A stretch of DNA of 64,000 nt from Cladocopium goreaui (Eukaryota; Sar; Dinophyceae; Suessiales; Symbiodiniaceae). The position numbers were made by a program, and so were the translations under genes. The notes beneath the pieces were generated by a model. It was not told the DNA's origin, made no database searches, and was given only the letters and a program-made list of their open reading frames with translations. Numbering within the stretch: position 1 is the first letter of the stretch; every line of letters starts with the position of its first letter. Positions 1 to 12,799 of the stretch are shown piece after piece. Where the stretch lies: the NCBI GenBank assembly GCA_947184155.2, contig CAMXCT020001833.1, forward strand, positions 62,001 through 126,000, in the 5' to 3' direction.

Positions 1-3000
1 ACTGTTGCCACGGCAGAAAACGCTGCTGCTGGGGTGCCAGGTGGATTGAGCTGTTGGAGGTTTGCCAATAAACCACTTCCCTCGAAGAAACCCTAGAGCT
101 TGCCAATCATTGGGATGTTTGCGAGGTAAAGGCACAACAACTGGATCCAATGAATCAGACTGGTTTTGCCTCCAAATCATAGAATCTAAGCAGAAGACAT
201 GATAAGGATATCTCCAGAAATAGGGTATACACTTAGTACCCAAGTGTTGACACCAAAATTGCTTTCGAAAGTTCAAGTTGGTTCACCAAAATCCAAAAAA
301 AACCAAATTCCCCAAAATCCTCTTGGGATTTTTGGTGTCAACTCCCATGGTGTTCCCTTGGTATCCCACCTCCTTGGGTGCCGAGGCGAAGCCCGCCAGC
401 TGCGCGGCGCGCTCCCCGTGGCGCTCCGCCACGGCTTCGGTGACCGACTCACCGGTGGACCACATGGCGATGACCACCGACTCGCCCCTGAAGCTCCATG
501 CGATGTCAATTTTATGTCGCTCCAACAGTGGGTTGAGATCAGTACACTATAGTTCACTACTTGGTATAGTCTTAGTATAGTCTTGGTATAGTCTTAGTAT
601 TATGTAGATACAAGATACAAAGTAATTTTTGGACTCAGTGGGAAGAAAGGATTCATTGGCACTCCTCATATCACTCCGCCTGAGTTGTGCCGAGGTTGCC
701 AAGGATACGGCCGTGTCAACTTTGGTGCAGATCCTGAGCCGATGGAAATTTCCGCTGCAGCCCATCGGCCCACGACACTCGCCAAGCCCCGCCAAGCCCT
801 TTACTGCCGAGTTTCAGTAGTTGTCGGAAAAACTGCTGTTGCGCATTCCAGAAATATCTCATGTGTAAGGAATTCTCCTTGAGTTCAGTAGAATGCTTTA
901 AGCGCTTTTGCTTCACCTCTCGAGTTTTGGCTTTCAGTAGTCTCTGAATCAGCTGCAAACTCTTTTGCCAGAATTCGCAGGCCTGGGGCTATGGACACAA
1001 AGATTCACATCGATGGAGTTGCAACTTGATACAGTACCACCTGACAACTAATATGGAACTGTAACTCACATGCGTGGAAGGTGGCTCTGAACTAAACTGG
1101 AAATTGCTTTTACGAGGTATCATTGGTATCATGACAGAGTTTGGGAGTGTTTTCATCAAGGAAACCTTCTCAGTCTCCTGCCTTTGAGTAGACATTGGCA
1201 AGACCCTCGAGTGTGACAGGCACCAAACGAAAGGAAGCTCCTGTGGACCACACAAGACTTGGGGAAAACTCTGGCCTGTATACGTTTGACAAGCTTGCGT
1301 ACAGTTTAATGCATCACCAAAAAGAAACCTCGTTTCAAAAGCGCTGGTTTCAATATGTTTCAATATGTTTCAATGTGTTTCAATACGTTATAAGTTATAA
1401 TATGTTATAATCATCATCGCCCCATCCGGTCCTTTGAAAGACAAGGAGCGACATGAGAGCATCCCTTCAGCTCTCATCGTCATGGCCAGAAGCTCCATAG
1501 CAGCCAAGCCTCCTGATTTCGCTGTCCCATTCACTCGCCAAGAGTCCCTTTCTTGGGGTTGGAAAGTTGGAACCTCATTTGTTGGAACCCCATGTGCCCC
1601 ATGTGTTTATGGTAAATCTTCTGGTGACCTTGTGGCACCACAGCCCATACCCCCATCCCCACCTCCCTCCAGCGCGTTGCGCAGTTCTTCAAAGCTTTGA
1701 TGGGGTCGTCCAGGACCCCAAAGCCCCAGGCGCTCCAAGTAGCCCAAGTGTCGTAGCTCGGTGGCACCGGTGGCACTGGCATATAGCACCGCGGCCATGG
1801 GACAGGCACGTTGTAATTCCAGGGCACACAGCCCGGATTTGGAGCCCAACTGAGCGGAGCTTCCTGTGCAAATTTGGGACTTGGGAAAACATGTCCAAAA
1901 ATGATGGGTGTGACGGGGGTGCCACTTCACTACATTGTTGCTTGTCCATTTTCCCCATGGTGTTCCTTTCAAGCAACACAATTGAGCATCCTACTCGTGA
2001 TTCTGAATGCAACTTGCTGATGAAAGATCCCTGGCCTGATCCCTTGGCAGCCACATTCTTGGTTCGATGTGCTTCATCCAGAGCAATGAGGCCGCAGGCA
2101 CCACCTTTCCCTCGTCGCATCCAATCGATCAATTGACCCAAGCGGGACGTCTCAGGCGACACCGCATCCGCGGAGGTTTTACTGGACACCAATAAGTGGT
2201 AGCTGGCGAAGATGATGCCATTGCCTTCCGCATCTAAGCCGCCACCCCCAAGAATAGGGCCATAGCTGTGGAAAGACAAGTTGCAAAGGGGAAGATCAGC
2301 TCCGATGTCCTGAAAGTCACGGGTCGCATCTGCCAATAAATCGTTGCTGGCACTGAGCCAAACATGGCGCTTCGCCCCGCTGTTCCACAAATGCCAGACC
2401 AAGGCCGCAATCACACGACCCTTTCCACAGCCAGTGCCATCCCCCAGGTAGTAGCCAGCGCGAACCCCAGATGGCAAGTGTGTTTGGAATCGTCGCGCGG
2501 CATAGGCCACGCTTTCCAATTGCGGGCTGCTCAGCAAACGCCTGGAGGGTCTGATAGAAGTTGCACAATGCGGTGCCCCTTCTCGCAATTTTGAAACTGT
2601 CGAACTCAGATTGAAAGTCATAAAATTGGCCAAGACCGAGAACAGGGGGAAATCAACTTACAGAAGGAAACCAAATTTGAAACGCGACGAACGTTCAGAG
2701 TCAAGGCGCTGTTCAGCCACTTCTGGGGGCAAATAGACGACCTCTGCAGATGACAACGGTGGCAATGAAATCTCTGCCACTGCAGCCGGCTCAGTGAGCC
2801 AGTCTGGGTGCTTTCCACCTTGGACGACGGCAGATCTGTTGAAAGCTCGCTGCTTTCCAACTGCGTCCTTCGCGCTGCAAGGTCACCAAACACATCACGA
2901 GCACATTTTGGCTGGCAAAAAAGATCCACAGTAAAGGAAAATGAATGATATTTTTTGTAGAAGAAGGACCTTTGTGATGGTTTGTCTTGGTCACTTCTCC

Positions 3001-3690
3001 AATGGTTTTTTTTGCATCTTGAGAGAGAGAGAGAGAGAAAATCATGCGAAAAAAGGACTGTGGGCACTTCATGCTACATTGCTACATCACCTCTTCCCAC
3101 ACATCCCTTCAATTGGCCCGTGTCCTCTTCATCCGTCCCCTCATCATGCTCCTCATCCTCACTGGATTCACAGGTTACCACAGCTTGGCCAGGTCTAAAC
3201 CACCTGCCAGCTGCATCCCCATCAGCAACACCAGCACCACCAGCATCAGCAGCTGTATCCTTCACTCGGCTTGCCGCCACCCTCGGTTTCTTCGCCCTCC
3301 GCCCTGAAGCCTCCGGCGCCCGGCGCCGTGACGGCGTGGCCGCATCGTTTGGTGCCGCCGCCGCCGGCGCCGGCGGCTCGGCTGCGGGCACCGGGCCGTC
3401 GGGGTTGGACCAGCGGGCGCGGGTAGAGTCTTCCATGGATTCCCACTGCTGGAGGAGGATGGCTTGAGCATCCTGGAGGCAACAAGTGTGAGGTTCTGGG
3501 ATGAGATGGAACCAGGGCTAAATTAAACATACAAACTCTTTAAAAACATTGATTTGTTCAAACATTTGAGAGATAAGCATCAAAGAAGGCAGGCCTCTAG
3601 TTCCACATCTTCCGCCAGAAGCTCCGCCAGGCTTTGGCTTTCAAACTTTGTAAAAGCTGCTGATGCAGACTCTAAATCCATGGCAGGTAC
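1..3690 (-). CDS. SBNO: Strawberry-notch (SBNO)-like DEAH helicase gene, multi-exon, 3' end outside window
   Basis: Exons read on - at about 3681-3590 (ATG 3681), 3478-3110, 2880-2665, 2541-2044, 1859-1666, 1512-1432, 1240-1178, 988-905, 860-809, 736-677 and 490-371, perhaps 75-1. Exon 2541-2044 holds SPQLESVAYA, the Walker A-like GDGTGCGKGR and the DEAH box LDEAHRTKN. Exon 1859-1666 has LYASATGATELRHLGYLERL (SBNO motif III region). Later exons give AAMELLAMTMRAEGM, LVPVTLEGLANVYSKAG, FWNAQQQFFRQLL, KVDTAVSLATSAQL and GESVVIAMWSTGES, in the same order as animal and plant SBNO. The N-terminus is Ala/Pro-rich and basic, then acidic (SSEDEEHDEGTDEEDT). SBNO proteins are nuclear transcription co-regulators with a superfamily 2 helicase core; that role here is inferred. 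Several donors appear to be GC or GA. Only the N-terminal half to two thirds lies in the window. Confidence 0.87.
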
Positions 3691-5075
3691 TACTGGAGAG
3701 GTTGTCAAATTACGTGGATGTGTATCATTATCAGGTTGTCCAAGCACCCTCAGCACTCAAACCTGACCAACTCTGTGCACAACCTATGATCAGATGAAAC
3801 AAACTCGTACCTTCACACATCTGAGTCAACATGGTCGCACTTGCATGGACCATGCAAACAATAGGTACGTCCATGGCCAGTACAAGTAAATCAATGAGAT
3901 AACCCGTTATCCATATGCTTCAGCTCAAATGGCTGCGGCACCAACGGACACATGCTATCTGCTATCTACTGCAAATATGTCTTGACAGCGTGCGTGGCCT
4001 TCACAGCACAAGTTGGACATGTGGATTTGGAGCCTCAAACTCAAAGGACGCAAAAGCTACAACCAACATCAACCAACATCAACCAACATCAACCAACATC
4101 AACCAACCATTTTCTCAGGGTCAAAATTTGCCACGCCCCATCTTTTGGAATGAAGATGAATCTTCGCCCAGGTCCAGATTGGCTCATTGCATGCCAAACA
4201 TCCATAGGTGAAAGATGGTGAAAGGAAAATCGAGTCGTGTGGGAATTGCAAAACGGAAGCTGCATCGTTTCTCTGTAAAAATCGGTTGCAAAAATTGCAA
4301 GTGCACTACTGCAATAAAAACAGAGCCACTTGGCATTCAAAACTCAAGCTTGAAGCAGGGATGAAGAGCGCGGAGGCAGTTGAGAAATGTTGGGACGTCT
4401 TTTTCTGAAAACGGTGCCAAGCATTTGATCGAAAGCCCCAACAAGCCCACTATCAGGGACAACACTCAAAAAAACGATCCAGTAGATGGGATCTCAATTG
4501 AGCCCCTAACCCCCTAGCCACTTACTTCAAAACAGATACTGTGGAATCCCTGCACATAGAAAACTGATGTTGGCCTAGGATATATTCACGAAATAACTCA
4601 ATGACACGTGTGAAAAGAGACAAGACTGATCATCACATGACTCGATTTCCCGATTGAACTCATCAGCTGTTCATAAATCGTTCGGCCCACGAGCGAATTT
4701 TCAGCTGTTTTTATCACCCGTGACCGAGCGACTGTACTATCAGTGCACGGCATCTTGCAAAGCTGGAAACATTGTCCCAGAGATGGTTTTTCATCCCAAG
4801 TTGATAGCTGATAGATAGTTGAATACGCTGATCGGAACAACCACCAATCCTGCTATGGGAAACAGGACTGGTTGGCCAAAAAAAAATGCTCATTCAGGCT
4901 ATCATCGGCTGGTGTGAAGAACCCAATAGTGCCCAATAGGAGCTCTAGCTCATTTCCCTTTCTCTCCTAATGGTCCTAGAAGATCCCAATAGCTAAAAAA
5001 TCGAATGAGTGTTTTACAAGATGCTCCGGAAAAGCATTTTGCAAGGATTGGCTGCTTCAGGGTTTTCAGCCATCC
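3691..5075. other. Intergenic stretch, no gene recognised
   Basis: No frame on either strand reads like conserved protein. It lies between the start of the SBNO gene on - and an unidentified gene on +, so it may hold a divergent promoter region, but no promoter motif was recognised. It contains a short 10-bp tandem repeat near 4061. Confidence 0.5.
4061..4107. repeat. 10-bp tandem repeat (AACCAACATC) x 4.7
   Basis: Four perfect copies of AACCAACATC and a partial fifth, read directly. Confidence 0.95.
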
Positions 5076-6380
5076 ACAGATACTATTGAGCTGCCAGCAA
5101 AAAAGGCGGCTCCTGTGCTACCATTGTCAGGGACAACTGACATGGGAAGTGACCTCCAGCAACTGATGCGCACTTCCAAGAAGAAAGTTGCCGAATGAGG
5201 TACAGGTAAGATATCCGGAGGTCTGTTCTTCATTATGGTGAAAAGCTTTACTATTTTATTTCCGTCAACCTTATTGTTACCACTACATCAACATAGTGAG
5301 CCAAGACTAGCATCGATGTTCTGCAAACTTCGGCGACCGCAAATCAAACTGCACTTTGTGCCAAAGCCAAGGCCACTGCTGGTGGAGCACTATCAAGGCA
5401 AGTGCCTCAGGTGTTGTAACTTTCGAACGCTCAAAGACACCTGTCATCAAAATTCATCAAAGAGAAGGCGGGATCACCGCCCAATGTAGCAGGCAAGTCC
5501 TCATATCTCCAGCTCTTCAGTGGTCAACTGTTGTCTCACCGTGCTACGTCAAAGGACATCTTAGCTCGGCGCAGTTTTCTGCGACAACCAATTTTGAAGT
5601 TGGGCCCAGGTCGGTCACCCTCATCATCCTCAAATCCATCGGAGGACTTCCTATCTTCCACAGTCCTGCCGAGACGTGCAGCTCTTGGAAGCTCCGAAAA
5701 AGAGGACGGTTTTCCTATCAACAGAGACTGCCAAAAGTTACACCCACAAGTCACCAGCGGTAGCAAGTAACTCAAGAAGTTGATATACAAGAAGAATCAC
5801 CAAGCAGAGATAAGCAGAGAAGCCTCAAATTCAGAGCCTTACGCCCCTCTGTGCGCCCTACGGCTACCATGGCATATCTTCCAGATATCTTCCAGAATCC
5901 CCACTTTTCAGCTGAGCTGCACCATGTTCAGCATACTGGTGCTGCGCCTCCATAGCCAGGTGTCAAATCTCAAGTCCTACTGGTCCTACTGGTCCTACTG
6001 GTCCTACTGCCTTGCTGTGAACAGTGGCCTTGAATCATGGCACTGTTCCAGTACGGAAAACCTGCCTCTGTGCGCCAATCAAGTAAGCTCCTACATGCGC
6101 AGAGGTTTCCCTTTTCAAGAAGTACATACTGTACATATCTAAGCTGACTATACTATAGTTACTATATATAGCCCATAACTATACATGATGTCATATCTTG
6201 TTGATAAATACCATTCATGCTTTGAAAGTTTTGCTCAGTCAAGCTGGGGCTTCATACAAAAATCTTCCAACCCTCGCCCCGTCCATCGAGGCTCTCAGAT
6301 CGAGTCACATTGAGAACACTCGACTTCTCCTCAGGGAAGCTGTGGAACAGGCTATCACAAGGACTGGCAAATCCCCCTGA
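5076..6380 (+). CDS. Unidentified spliced gene, several coding-like exons
   Basis: I do not recognise the family. Open frames with protein-like composition lie in a row on +: about 5076-5198 (ending LQQLMRTSKKKVAE), 5318-5413 (Ala/Lys-rich, then CTCAG followed by GT), 5421-5770 (116 codons, Ser/Pro-rich, includes FLSSTVLPRRAALGSSEKED), 5825-5952 (contains TATMAYLPDIFQNPHFSAEL), 6028-6120 (MALFQYGKPASVRQSSKLL) and 6204-6380 (NLPTLAPSIEALRSSHIENT, stop TGA at the end). Frames differ between blocks, as expected for exons. It is one of few + strand genes here and is divergent from SBNO. Exon joins are not established; some blocks could belong to separate genes. Confidence 0.42.
5974..6009. repeat. 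9-bp tandem repeat (TCCTACTGG) x 4
   Basis: Four consecutive copies, lying between two exon-like blocks of the + strand gene. Confidence 0.9.
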
Positions 6381-7739
6381 CTCACCATGACTGGACAATT
6401 GTGGGCATCCTTGGATGGCTATTTTGAACCAAAACCTCACTGGGCAAGACGCGACAGAGCAAATCCAACTAAACTACTGCTTTGAAAACGTTATAATTAA
6501 GGAACCCACGAAATGAATCTGGATAACGATATGATATACGATATGTGATATGTGTCTTCATGGACAAGTGTTGGTTCCTCGATGATTTTTTTTTAGGGTG
6601 CAATGTGATGCGATTGTTTGGCCTCATGAGTTTTCCAGTCAAGTCAGAACTTTGTATCCTGTTTGCTCTGGCACACGTGAGCCAAAAGCTAGGCAGCTAG
6701 GCGAACGATCCCAGGAATACTCAGCCTAGGCACCACCGGGGCCCCACTTTGTACATAGCCAATCACAGTGTTTCCGCGCGCACCTGCACAGCTCATCAAA
6801 AGTGGCAAGGGGGAAACTGCTGATGGATCACCGATCATGGGCCTGTCACAAACATTCCGCAAGGATGGAAGCAGCTGCTTTCACAGACGCAATTCAGTCC
6901 TTGAGCAAATCAAATTCTGCAGAATTTGAGCATCAGTTCCTGGAATTGCTGGTTGTTGGAGCAGTGATCTTTCCTATCCAAACATCCGTGGTCTGATAGA
7001 CATGTGTATGGTGGCCAAAGACAAGACTAGAACTAGAACTGTCAAGGAAAACATCATGAGCTAGTGCGATTTGTGCTATTTCGCTGATGCAAGCCTGCAT
7101 CGTTGCTGCAAGGACTTTTTTCCTCTTATTGCTGATGCATTTGCATGATAGCCAGGCACAGGTTGCAGAGGTTAAGGCCTGTGATCAACACTATGGTTCT
7201 TAAGAAAATAATACCATTCGAACCTTTGCTATTTGTGCACTACTGTTTCGCACATCATTCTTTCTTTCCGATTGCTTTTGAGTCACATTTAATCTCTCCA
7301 AATGAATTGGTGGCTGACAGAATCCCGTGGTTTATCTTTATGTCTCCCTATGTTTCTTGAAAATTACCATGTTCTGATGATCCCCTTCCGGTTGCTTCCA
7401 GGCACAGCTGGCTGCAACAAATCGCACAGATCACACCGCAGGTATATGTTCAAGAGCGCTGCACACTTTTTGGACCTTTGACTGGGCGCGTCGCTGAAAT
7501 TTGGAAGAGATCTCAGTTGGACCTTTGACACCAGATTTGGTGCAATCTGGTGCAACATGAATACAGTATATATACAGTATATACACTATCAGAATGTGCA
7601 TTTCTCATCTATTCTCATCTACTAAGCTTCAGACATGGATGCCAAGGGATCCATCCGCTAATCACTTTGGAGCTTTGAGGAAGTACTCGAATGGCAGGAA
7701 TTGCCTCAGAATTTTTCATCGTTGTTTAATCTCTGCATC
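6381..7739. other. Mostly non-coding stretch with one weak + frame
   Basis: A + frame at 6802-6996 (contains MEAAAFTDAIQSLSKSNSAE) could be a last exon of the preceding gene but shows no conserved motif. The remainder has no convincing frame. A short GATATG-rich run lies near 6525-6555. Confidence 0.35.
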
Positions 7740-8420
7740 GACTACCCTGTGAGGTGCCTAGAGTCCGCCGAGTCCGCTGGGTCCGCAACTTGCATTTGGA
7801 GATCTTCTCCTCCACGCTATTCTTGCTTTCCACAAGAGTGGAGTAGCAGATATCATCCTGCACTTTCCGAAACCATGAACACATGGGGTCAACTACAACA
7901 AAAACGCACAGCTTCTTGCTGCACTGATTGAAACACACAATTCTGCTGCACTTAGGTGTTGAAAAACGTTCAGGTCCTTTGGAAGACCTTCTAAGGCTTC
8001 TTGAATTTCTGCCTTGCATTCTTCGTACCTTGGCGGATTGGGTACATGCACATGTTCCGCAACTGCTTCGCAAAACCACCAGAAGCCATGGTTTTGCTTC
8101 GATGTCACGATGTCATCTTCAGTCATCATTTTCATTATGCTATACATATATATAATATAACATGTATACTGTATACATTATATAATATATTATATGTGTG
8201 GGTGTGTGGGGCACCAAGTTTCAGAAACAGTTCCGTGTCTGTCAATCCCAACCCATCTGGCTGAAACAGAAAGAGGCAGTGGTTGTGGCAATTTCGATGT
8301 GGGATGATGTGGGTAATCTTCACAACAACGAGGAACCAAACCGCAACTTGTCACTTCGAAAAACTCATCCCAGGCATGGTGAGCCAAGTTGCGTCTGCAG
8401 AGCACTGCGCAGATCATTGC
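7740..8420 (-). CDS. Unidentified exon-like blocks
   Basis: On -, 8147-7960 reads WWFCEAVAEHVHVPNPPRYE and EECKAEIQEALEGLPKDL, which looks like real protein. The block 7915-7745 (ICYSTLVESKNSVEEKISKC) in another frame may be the next exon. An upstream block 8417-8300 (RRNLAHHAWDEFFEVTSC) is possible; a TA/TG microsatellite lies between them. No family was recognised. Confidence rests on composition only. Confidence 0.35.
8142..8204. repeat. TA/TG-rich microsatellite
   Basis: Alternating TATATA and TGTG runs, probably intronic; similar runs occur at 16650, 28180, 35360 and 37235. Confidence 0.8.
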
Positions 8421-8969
8421 TACGTACCAAGTCGCCGGCCCGCTTCTCCAGGCTCTTCACCTGTCACAACCAAGACCCCGGTCAAGACCCTAATGGCGAT
8501 AGTTAAAGATGAGGACCCCTTAAAACTATAGGTTTCCAGTTTCCTCTACTACAATAGCTCACTTTGCAATTTGAGAGCCAAGTGACAATATAGCAAGGAA
8601 AGATCCAAAATGTACGCGTTTTCCAGGTCAAAATTGGCTTTGACGTACTTTCCATGGCCATGATTGGATATCTTTCGCTCCTCGCTTCAACCATTCCCAC
8701 CTCGTCGACTTGTCGCTGCACTTGGGAAACCTTCGGCGCTGAACGGGCTTCACCAGGTGGTTTCAGCTGTCGTGAGCCCTTTGGCCTTGGTAGCAGAAGC
8801 TACATCCAAGATGATTAGAGCTAGCCACAAGCAGTAACTTTGGGGAACTAGTGACTAGGGTGACTAGGGGCTGATTCTGCTTGTCTAAATTAAAGGTTGA
8901 AGTCTTGCAGACAAATTTCTGGACAAGAAATGAATGCTGTCACCATATGGAAGCACTGACTGATGTTCC

Positions 8970-9270
8970 CATCTCATGCCAGGCGGACAAAATTGGTCCA
9001 ACACACTCCAGTCCCAGCTATGCTTTCCGCAGAAACCTACAATCTAGTGGACGTGTCCCAGAATGAGATTACATCAACAGTTGCTTTATATGATTAGGAA
9101 AGACGTATCTTCAAACGCTGGATGGGACTCGACCGATTCGTCTCAGATTCAGACGGTACACGTGGCCCAGTCAATTTGCTTGCCATGGGAGTGGAGCGCC
9201 GGGACCCAGCCGGCAAATCCACAAGATGCACAAGAATGGAACGAGACCTTTTCCCAAATGATTGCTGTAA
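8970..9270 (+). CDS. Unidentified exon-like blocks
   Basis: On +, about 8985-9080 reads KLVQHTPVPAMLSAETYNLV then DVSQNEITSTVAL, and 9100-9250 reads RIFKRWMGLDRFVSDSDGT then NLLAMGVERRDPAGK, with a high share of G/C in third positions. The two frames differ, so an intron is implied between them. No family was recognised. Competing frames on both strands exist over 9094-9480, so strand is not certain. Confidence 0.35.
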
Positions 9271-9736
9271 AGAACTGTGTGGTGGAAAGAAGTGGAAAAA
9301 TGACCCACAAATCAGGCTTGATTTCAATTTTAATGATGTCAGATGGTCTGTTGGCGGGTGGCATTGAACCAGCAAATCCAAAGAAACTGGTCTCCAATCT
9401 CTCCATTGTCAAAGCAAAAACATGCTGGCATAAAGTTTCATTCTTGACCCACAACACAACCCCTCCAAATGGCCGCAAAAATGACCAGATTCAATACATT
9501 TTACCAGGGTTTGAAGCAAAAAATACAAGAATTCCAACGCCCAGGGCCCAGCTCTTTTTGACGGTCTTTTGCCAGGCTTATCCGCGATTCTTCGTCGACT
9601 GCATTCAAGCTACCCAACCAAGGTCCCAAGGAGACCCAACATTTTTGTAAGATTTGGTAAGTTGAAAAGACCTTCTGACCAGGTAACCAACTGATTCACA
9701 ACGTATCAGATCTGATGCAAATGTCAGATTCAACAT

Positions 9737-10510
9737 TTAGAAATGGTCACCGGCTAATGCCGCCATTGTTGTGCAGCCTGTCCCAAACTGCCCCTTTCGA
9801 TCCACAACTCGGATGCCGTATCGGGGGGCCTCAAAGCCGATGTGCTGTAGCTGTGCAATCAAAAGAGATCGAGCCCGCGTAACCCACAAGTCCTCGAAGG
9901 ATTTGACTGCAAGCTCCCCGCTTCGAACTTGACTAAGATTGAGCCTGCTGTGCAGTCCTGGGCTACAAGCGGCAACCTGACTATGGCACCTTCGTGAAAT
10001 GGACTGCTCCAGTTCAACCGGAGCAGATCTAGTGCACGCCAGCAAGTCTGATTGATCCCACCAGCATTTCACAACAACCGCAGTTTTCAATCGAGGAACC
10101 ATCCATGAAACCGTGCAGGTCGAGGGTCATTCTCTATGGTCGGATCTCGACTTGCTGGGAAGCACAGGCACAGAGATCTGAAAATATCCCTCGTAGTCGA
10201 CGGTGGTACGGCCGCGGGCTGCAGCCGCGTGGGGGCATTCAAAAGTCCTGGCTCCCACCGCACCACGCCACGCCAATTGGAGAACCTGTGAACGAGCTGC
10301 AATGATTCGATGACTCAAAAGACTTGGCAAAAACCCTCTTTTCAATAATGGATTTCAAATATGTTCAAATCACATACCTCAGAAATCTATAGAAATCTTG
10401 TTTGGTGCCATTTGAGCGAAGAACCAATCTTGCAGCTCATACACTGCCGCTGACAGGAAGCGCTCAATAGAAACTTGGTCCTGCGCCTCATTTATGCGGC
10501 TGATGTTTCA
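9737..10510 (-). CDS. Unidentified spliced gene, 3' exons
   Basis: Three - strand blocks look coding: 10505-10390 (ERFLSAAVYELQDWFFAQM), 10330-10127 (IIAARSQVLQLAWRGAVGA, TVDYEGYFQISVPVLPSK) and 10087-9737 (SFEDLWVTRARSLLIAQLQH, GIRVVDRKGQFGTGCTTMAA), the last ending in a stop at 9737. They are well above background for this window but match no family I recognise. Upstream exons were not found. Confidence 0.5.
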
Positions 10511-11799
10511 TGGAGAATGTGGAGAATCTCGACTGCCAGAGGACTGGCTGGCCAGAAACATGGAAACAAACATGACCACGGTCTCTTTGCGGATGCAATT
10601 GGGGTTGTAAGTGGATAATATAACCATAATTATAGCTGCGGGGGTTATATCCCAACTTTTGTTATCATCAGGGTCCCTTGGTTATACCCATTTACAACCC
10701 CAACTGCACCCGCAAGTGGCGACATGCAGTTGTTGGTTGTTGCACACCACAGGGTCTTGGCCATCCTCTGTTTAAGAAAGTCGTGTCCGCTGAGGCTGTG
10801 TTGGGTTTTGCCCACAGCCAGCGTCGCACAAGCTCAAAGAAGCTTGTTGTGTCCACACTGACATCATCACCGGTATTTTCTGGGTTTCAAAATGGGTGGT
10901 AACCCCAAACCCATTCAATCATCATCATCCTTCCCATGTTTCATGGCCATAAATTGGGCAGTTGGGGGCCCACACCCAATGTTTGGAAGCATATCAAGAG
11001 ATTCAACAGATTCTCAAGCTGTGTGGACACAGCCGTAGCTGAACAAATCCAGGTTCATATCGATCCATCTCCGAAGGTCCGAAGGTGGGACTTCACCATC
11101 AAACATAGAGGGCTTCACCATCGATGGGGAGTTCACCAACAAAAAAAATCTAGGCAGGGCCAAAATAAAAGATATGCCCTGTAACTGATGGCAATATGAA
11201 TGGAAACATATGATATGATGATCCATGGAAGTTGGTGGTACCCGACTTTCAGACAAAGCCATGCAAAAAAATGTGCTCTTGTCCTGCAATTGAACTAGAG
11301 TCTGTTTGCCCCTTTGGAGTAGCTCGGCATGAACCTGCTGGCAGTCTGTGTCGCATTTAGGAATTTTAGATATCGTTCTTTGTCATCACACAAATCCCAC
11401 CTCATCACAAGCTCACGAGTAGCCACAACCAATTGTGGCAACGGCTCTCAACTTCAACTTCAATCACTGCAATGAATTCATGTATTGAAATTTCGCTCCT
11501 GGTCCTATCCGGTCTGAAGGACGTATCGTGATTTTTGGCTTTGCTATGGGATGCAAACCAGAGTGATCACTGACTTTAGCTCAGACTGCGACAGCAAGTT
11601 TTCAGTTTCCAGCAAGGTTGTTTCCCTCGCCTCCAGCAGTCCCAACCCAGTGTCGAATGAAAGTCGGACGAGGACGGGGGTTGTCTGAAAAGAGGATCCC
11701 AAAAAATGTCATGCAGAGGATCATCCCAAAAAAATAATGGAGAATCCCCACATCCTTCAATTTTGATCAAACCCAAATAGCAAATACAACGATTACAAT
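10511..11799. other. No gene recognised
   Basis: No frame reads as conserved protein. The interval contains scattered A-rich and CATC-type simple sequence only. Confidence 0.45.
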
Positions 11800-11985
11800 A
11801 TTCCCTGTCGACTCGGGGGGGCCATCCACCATCCCCTGGCACCTCTGAAACACCGCCATGCGATCGTGTTAACAGCAAGGCCTAGCCACGCCCAGAAAGG
11901 GACGCCGAACACTTTGGTCAGACCTTGTTGGGACCCCAAAAAGAGACTTGAAAACTGTGGCGTTGTCCCCAAAAAGAACAACTAA
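11800..11985 (-). CDS. Possible exon with one hydrophobic segment
   Basis: The - frame at 11981-11793 contains KVFGVPFWAWLGLAVNTIAW followed by basic residues, which would fit a membrane segment. It is isolated and unsupported by neighbouring exons, so it could be a chance open frame. Confidence 0.2.
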
Positions 11986-12153
11986 CTTATCAAAACATGT
12001 TACTTTTCGCGCTTGCACTTATGTGTTGCCAATATGTTTTGTCGACTTAGCCAATCCCCGAGATTCTGGACGAATTTGACAAAGCCATGGCAGCCATGTT
12101 GCCCAAAGGGGATGTCACTTGGGATGTCGCTTCGTGAAGCTCCATCTCAACCG

Positions 12154-12480
12154 TCATGCCTTCTTTGCTTCAGGCCAACCAAGCCTCAATGGAAACACCA
12201 CAAGTTCCAAGGACTGAAGTTCACTGAAGGATGAAATGTTCATGAAATGTTCATGAAATCTCACTTCCATGCAATCCATGATGTCCACGGGCGACTGAGT
12301 TCTCAAACGACATTCTCGTCTTTTCCACGAGCGTTCTCGGAGTCTCTCTGCTCGATATCCTACGTCGCCAAATGCAATCGTCGGATCTTTCAAATTTGGG
12401 TAAAAGATGGTAGAAGAGACTCGTGTGTGGCAAACAACATCTGGACAATAAAAACTGGCTACAGTATCAATCTTGGACAA
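12154..12480 (-). CDS. Possible exon, unidentified
   Basis: The - frame contains FGDVGYRAERLRERSWKRRE and TQSPVDIMDCMEVRFHEHF, with dinoflagellate-like codon choice. The opposite strand is also open for 103 codons (12247-12558), so the strand is uncertain. No family recognised. Confidence 0.3.
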   Translation of the reverse strand: MSKIDTVASFYCPDVVCHTRVSSTIFYPNLKDPTIAFGDVGYRAERLRERSWKRRECRLRTQSPVDIMDCMEVRFHEHFMNISSFSELQSLELVVFPLRLGWPEAKKA

Positions 12481-12799
12481 CTGGATGACTCATATCCTCA
12501 CTTCTCTGCAGCTTGTGATCACACCCGAAAGATACTCGCACAGTTGGAGAGTCCTTGAGTGCAGCAATCAACATTAAACCTCAGGCAATGGTCAAAACGC
12601 CCGTGAATGCCACTTTGGATTCAACTGATTCAACAGCAACTACCACAAAACCCTAATCTGTGACGTCCTTGTCAAAACACCATATATAGATTTCAAAATA
12701 GAGTGCCAAAAACAACTGGCGTTTCAATCAAAAAACAGCCAATCAAACAGTGTCTTAAGTTACTTAAGTGTCCAACGTCCACGCATCACATCAAGCTCC

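Noticed and set aside
2982-3467. 161-codon frame on +
   Set aside because: Antisense of the GC-rich SBNO N-terminal exon.
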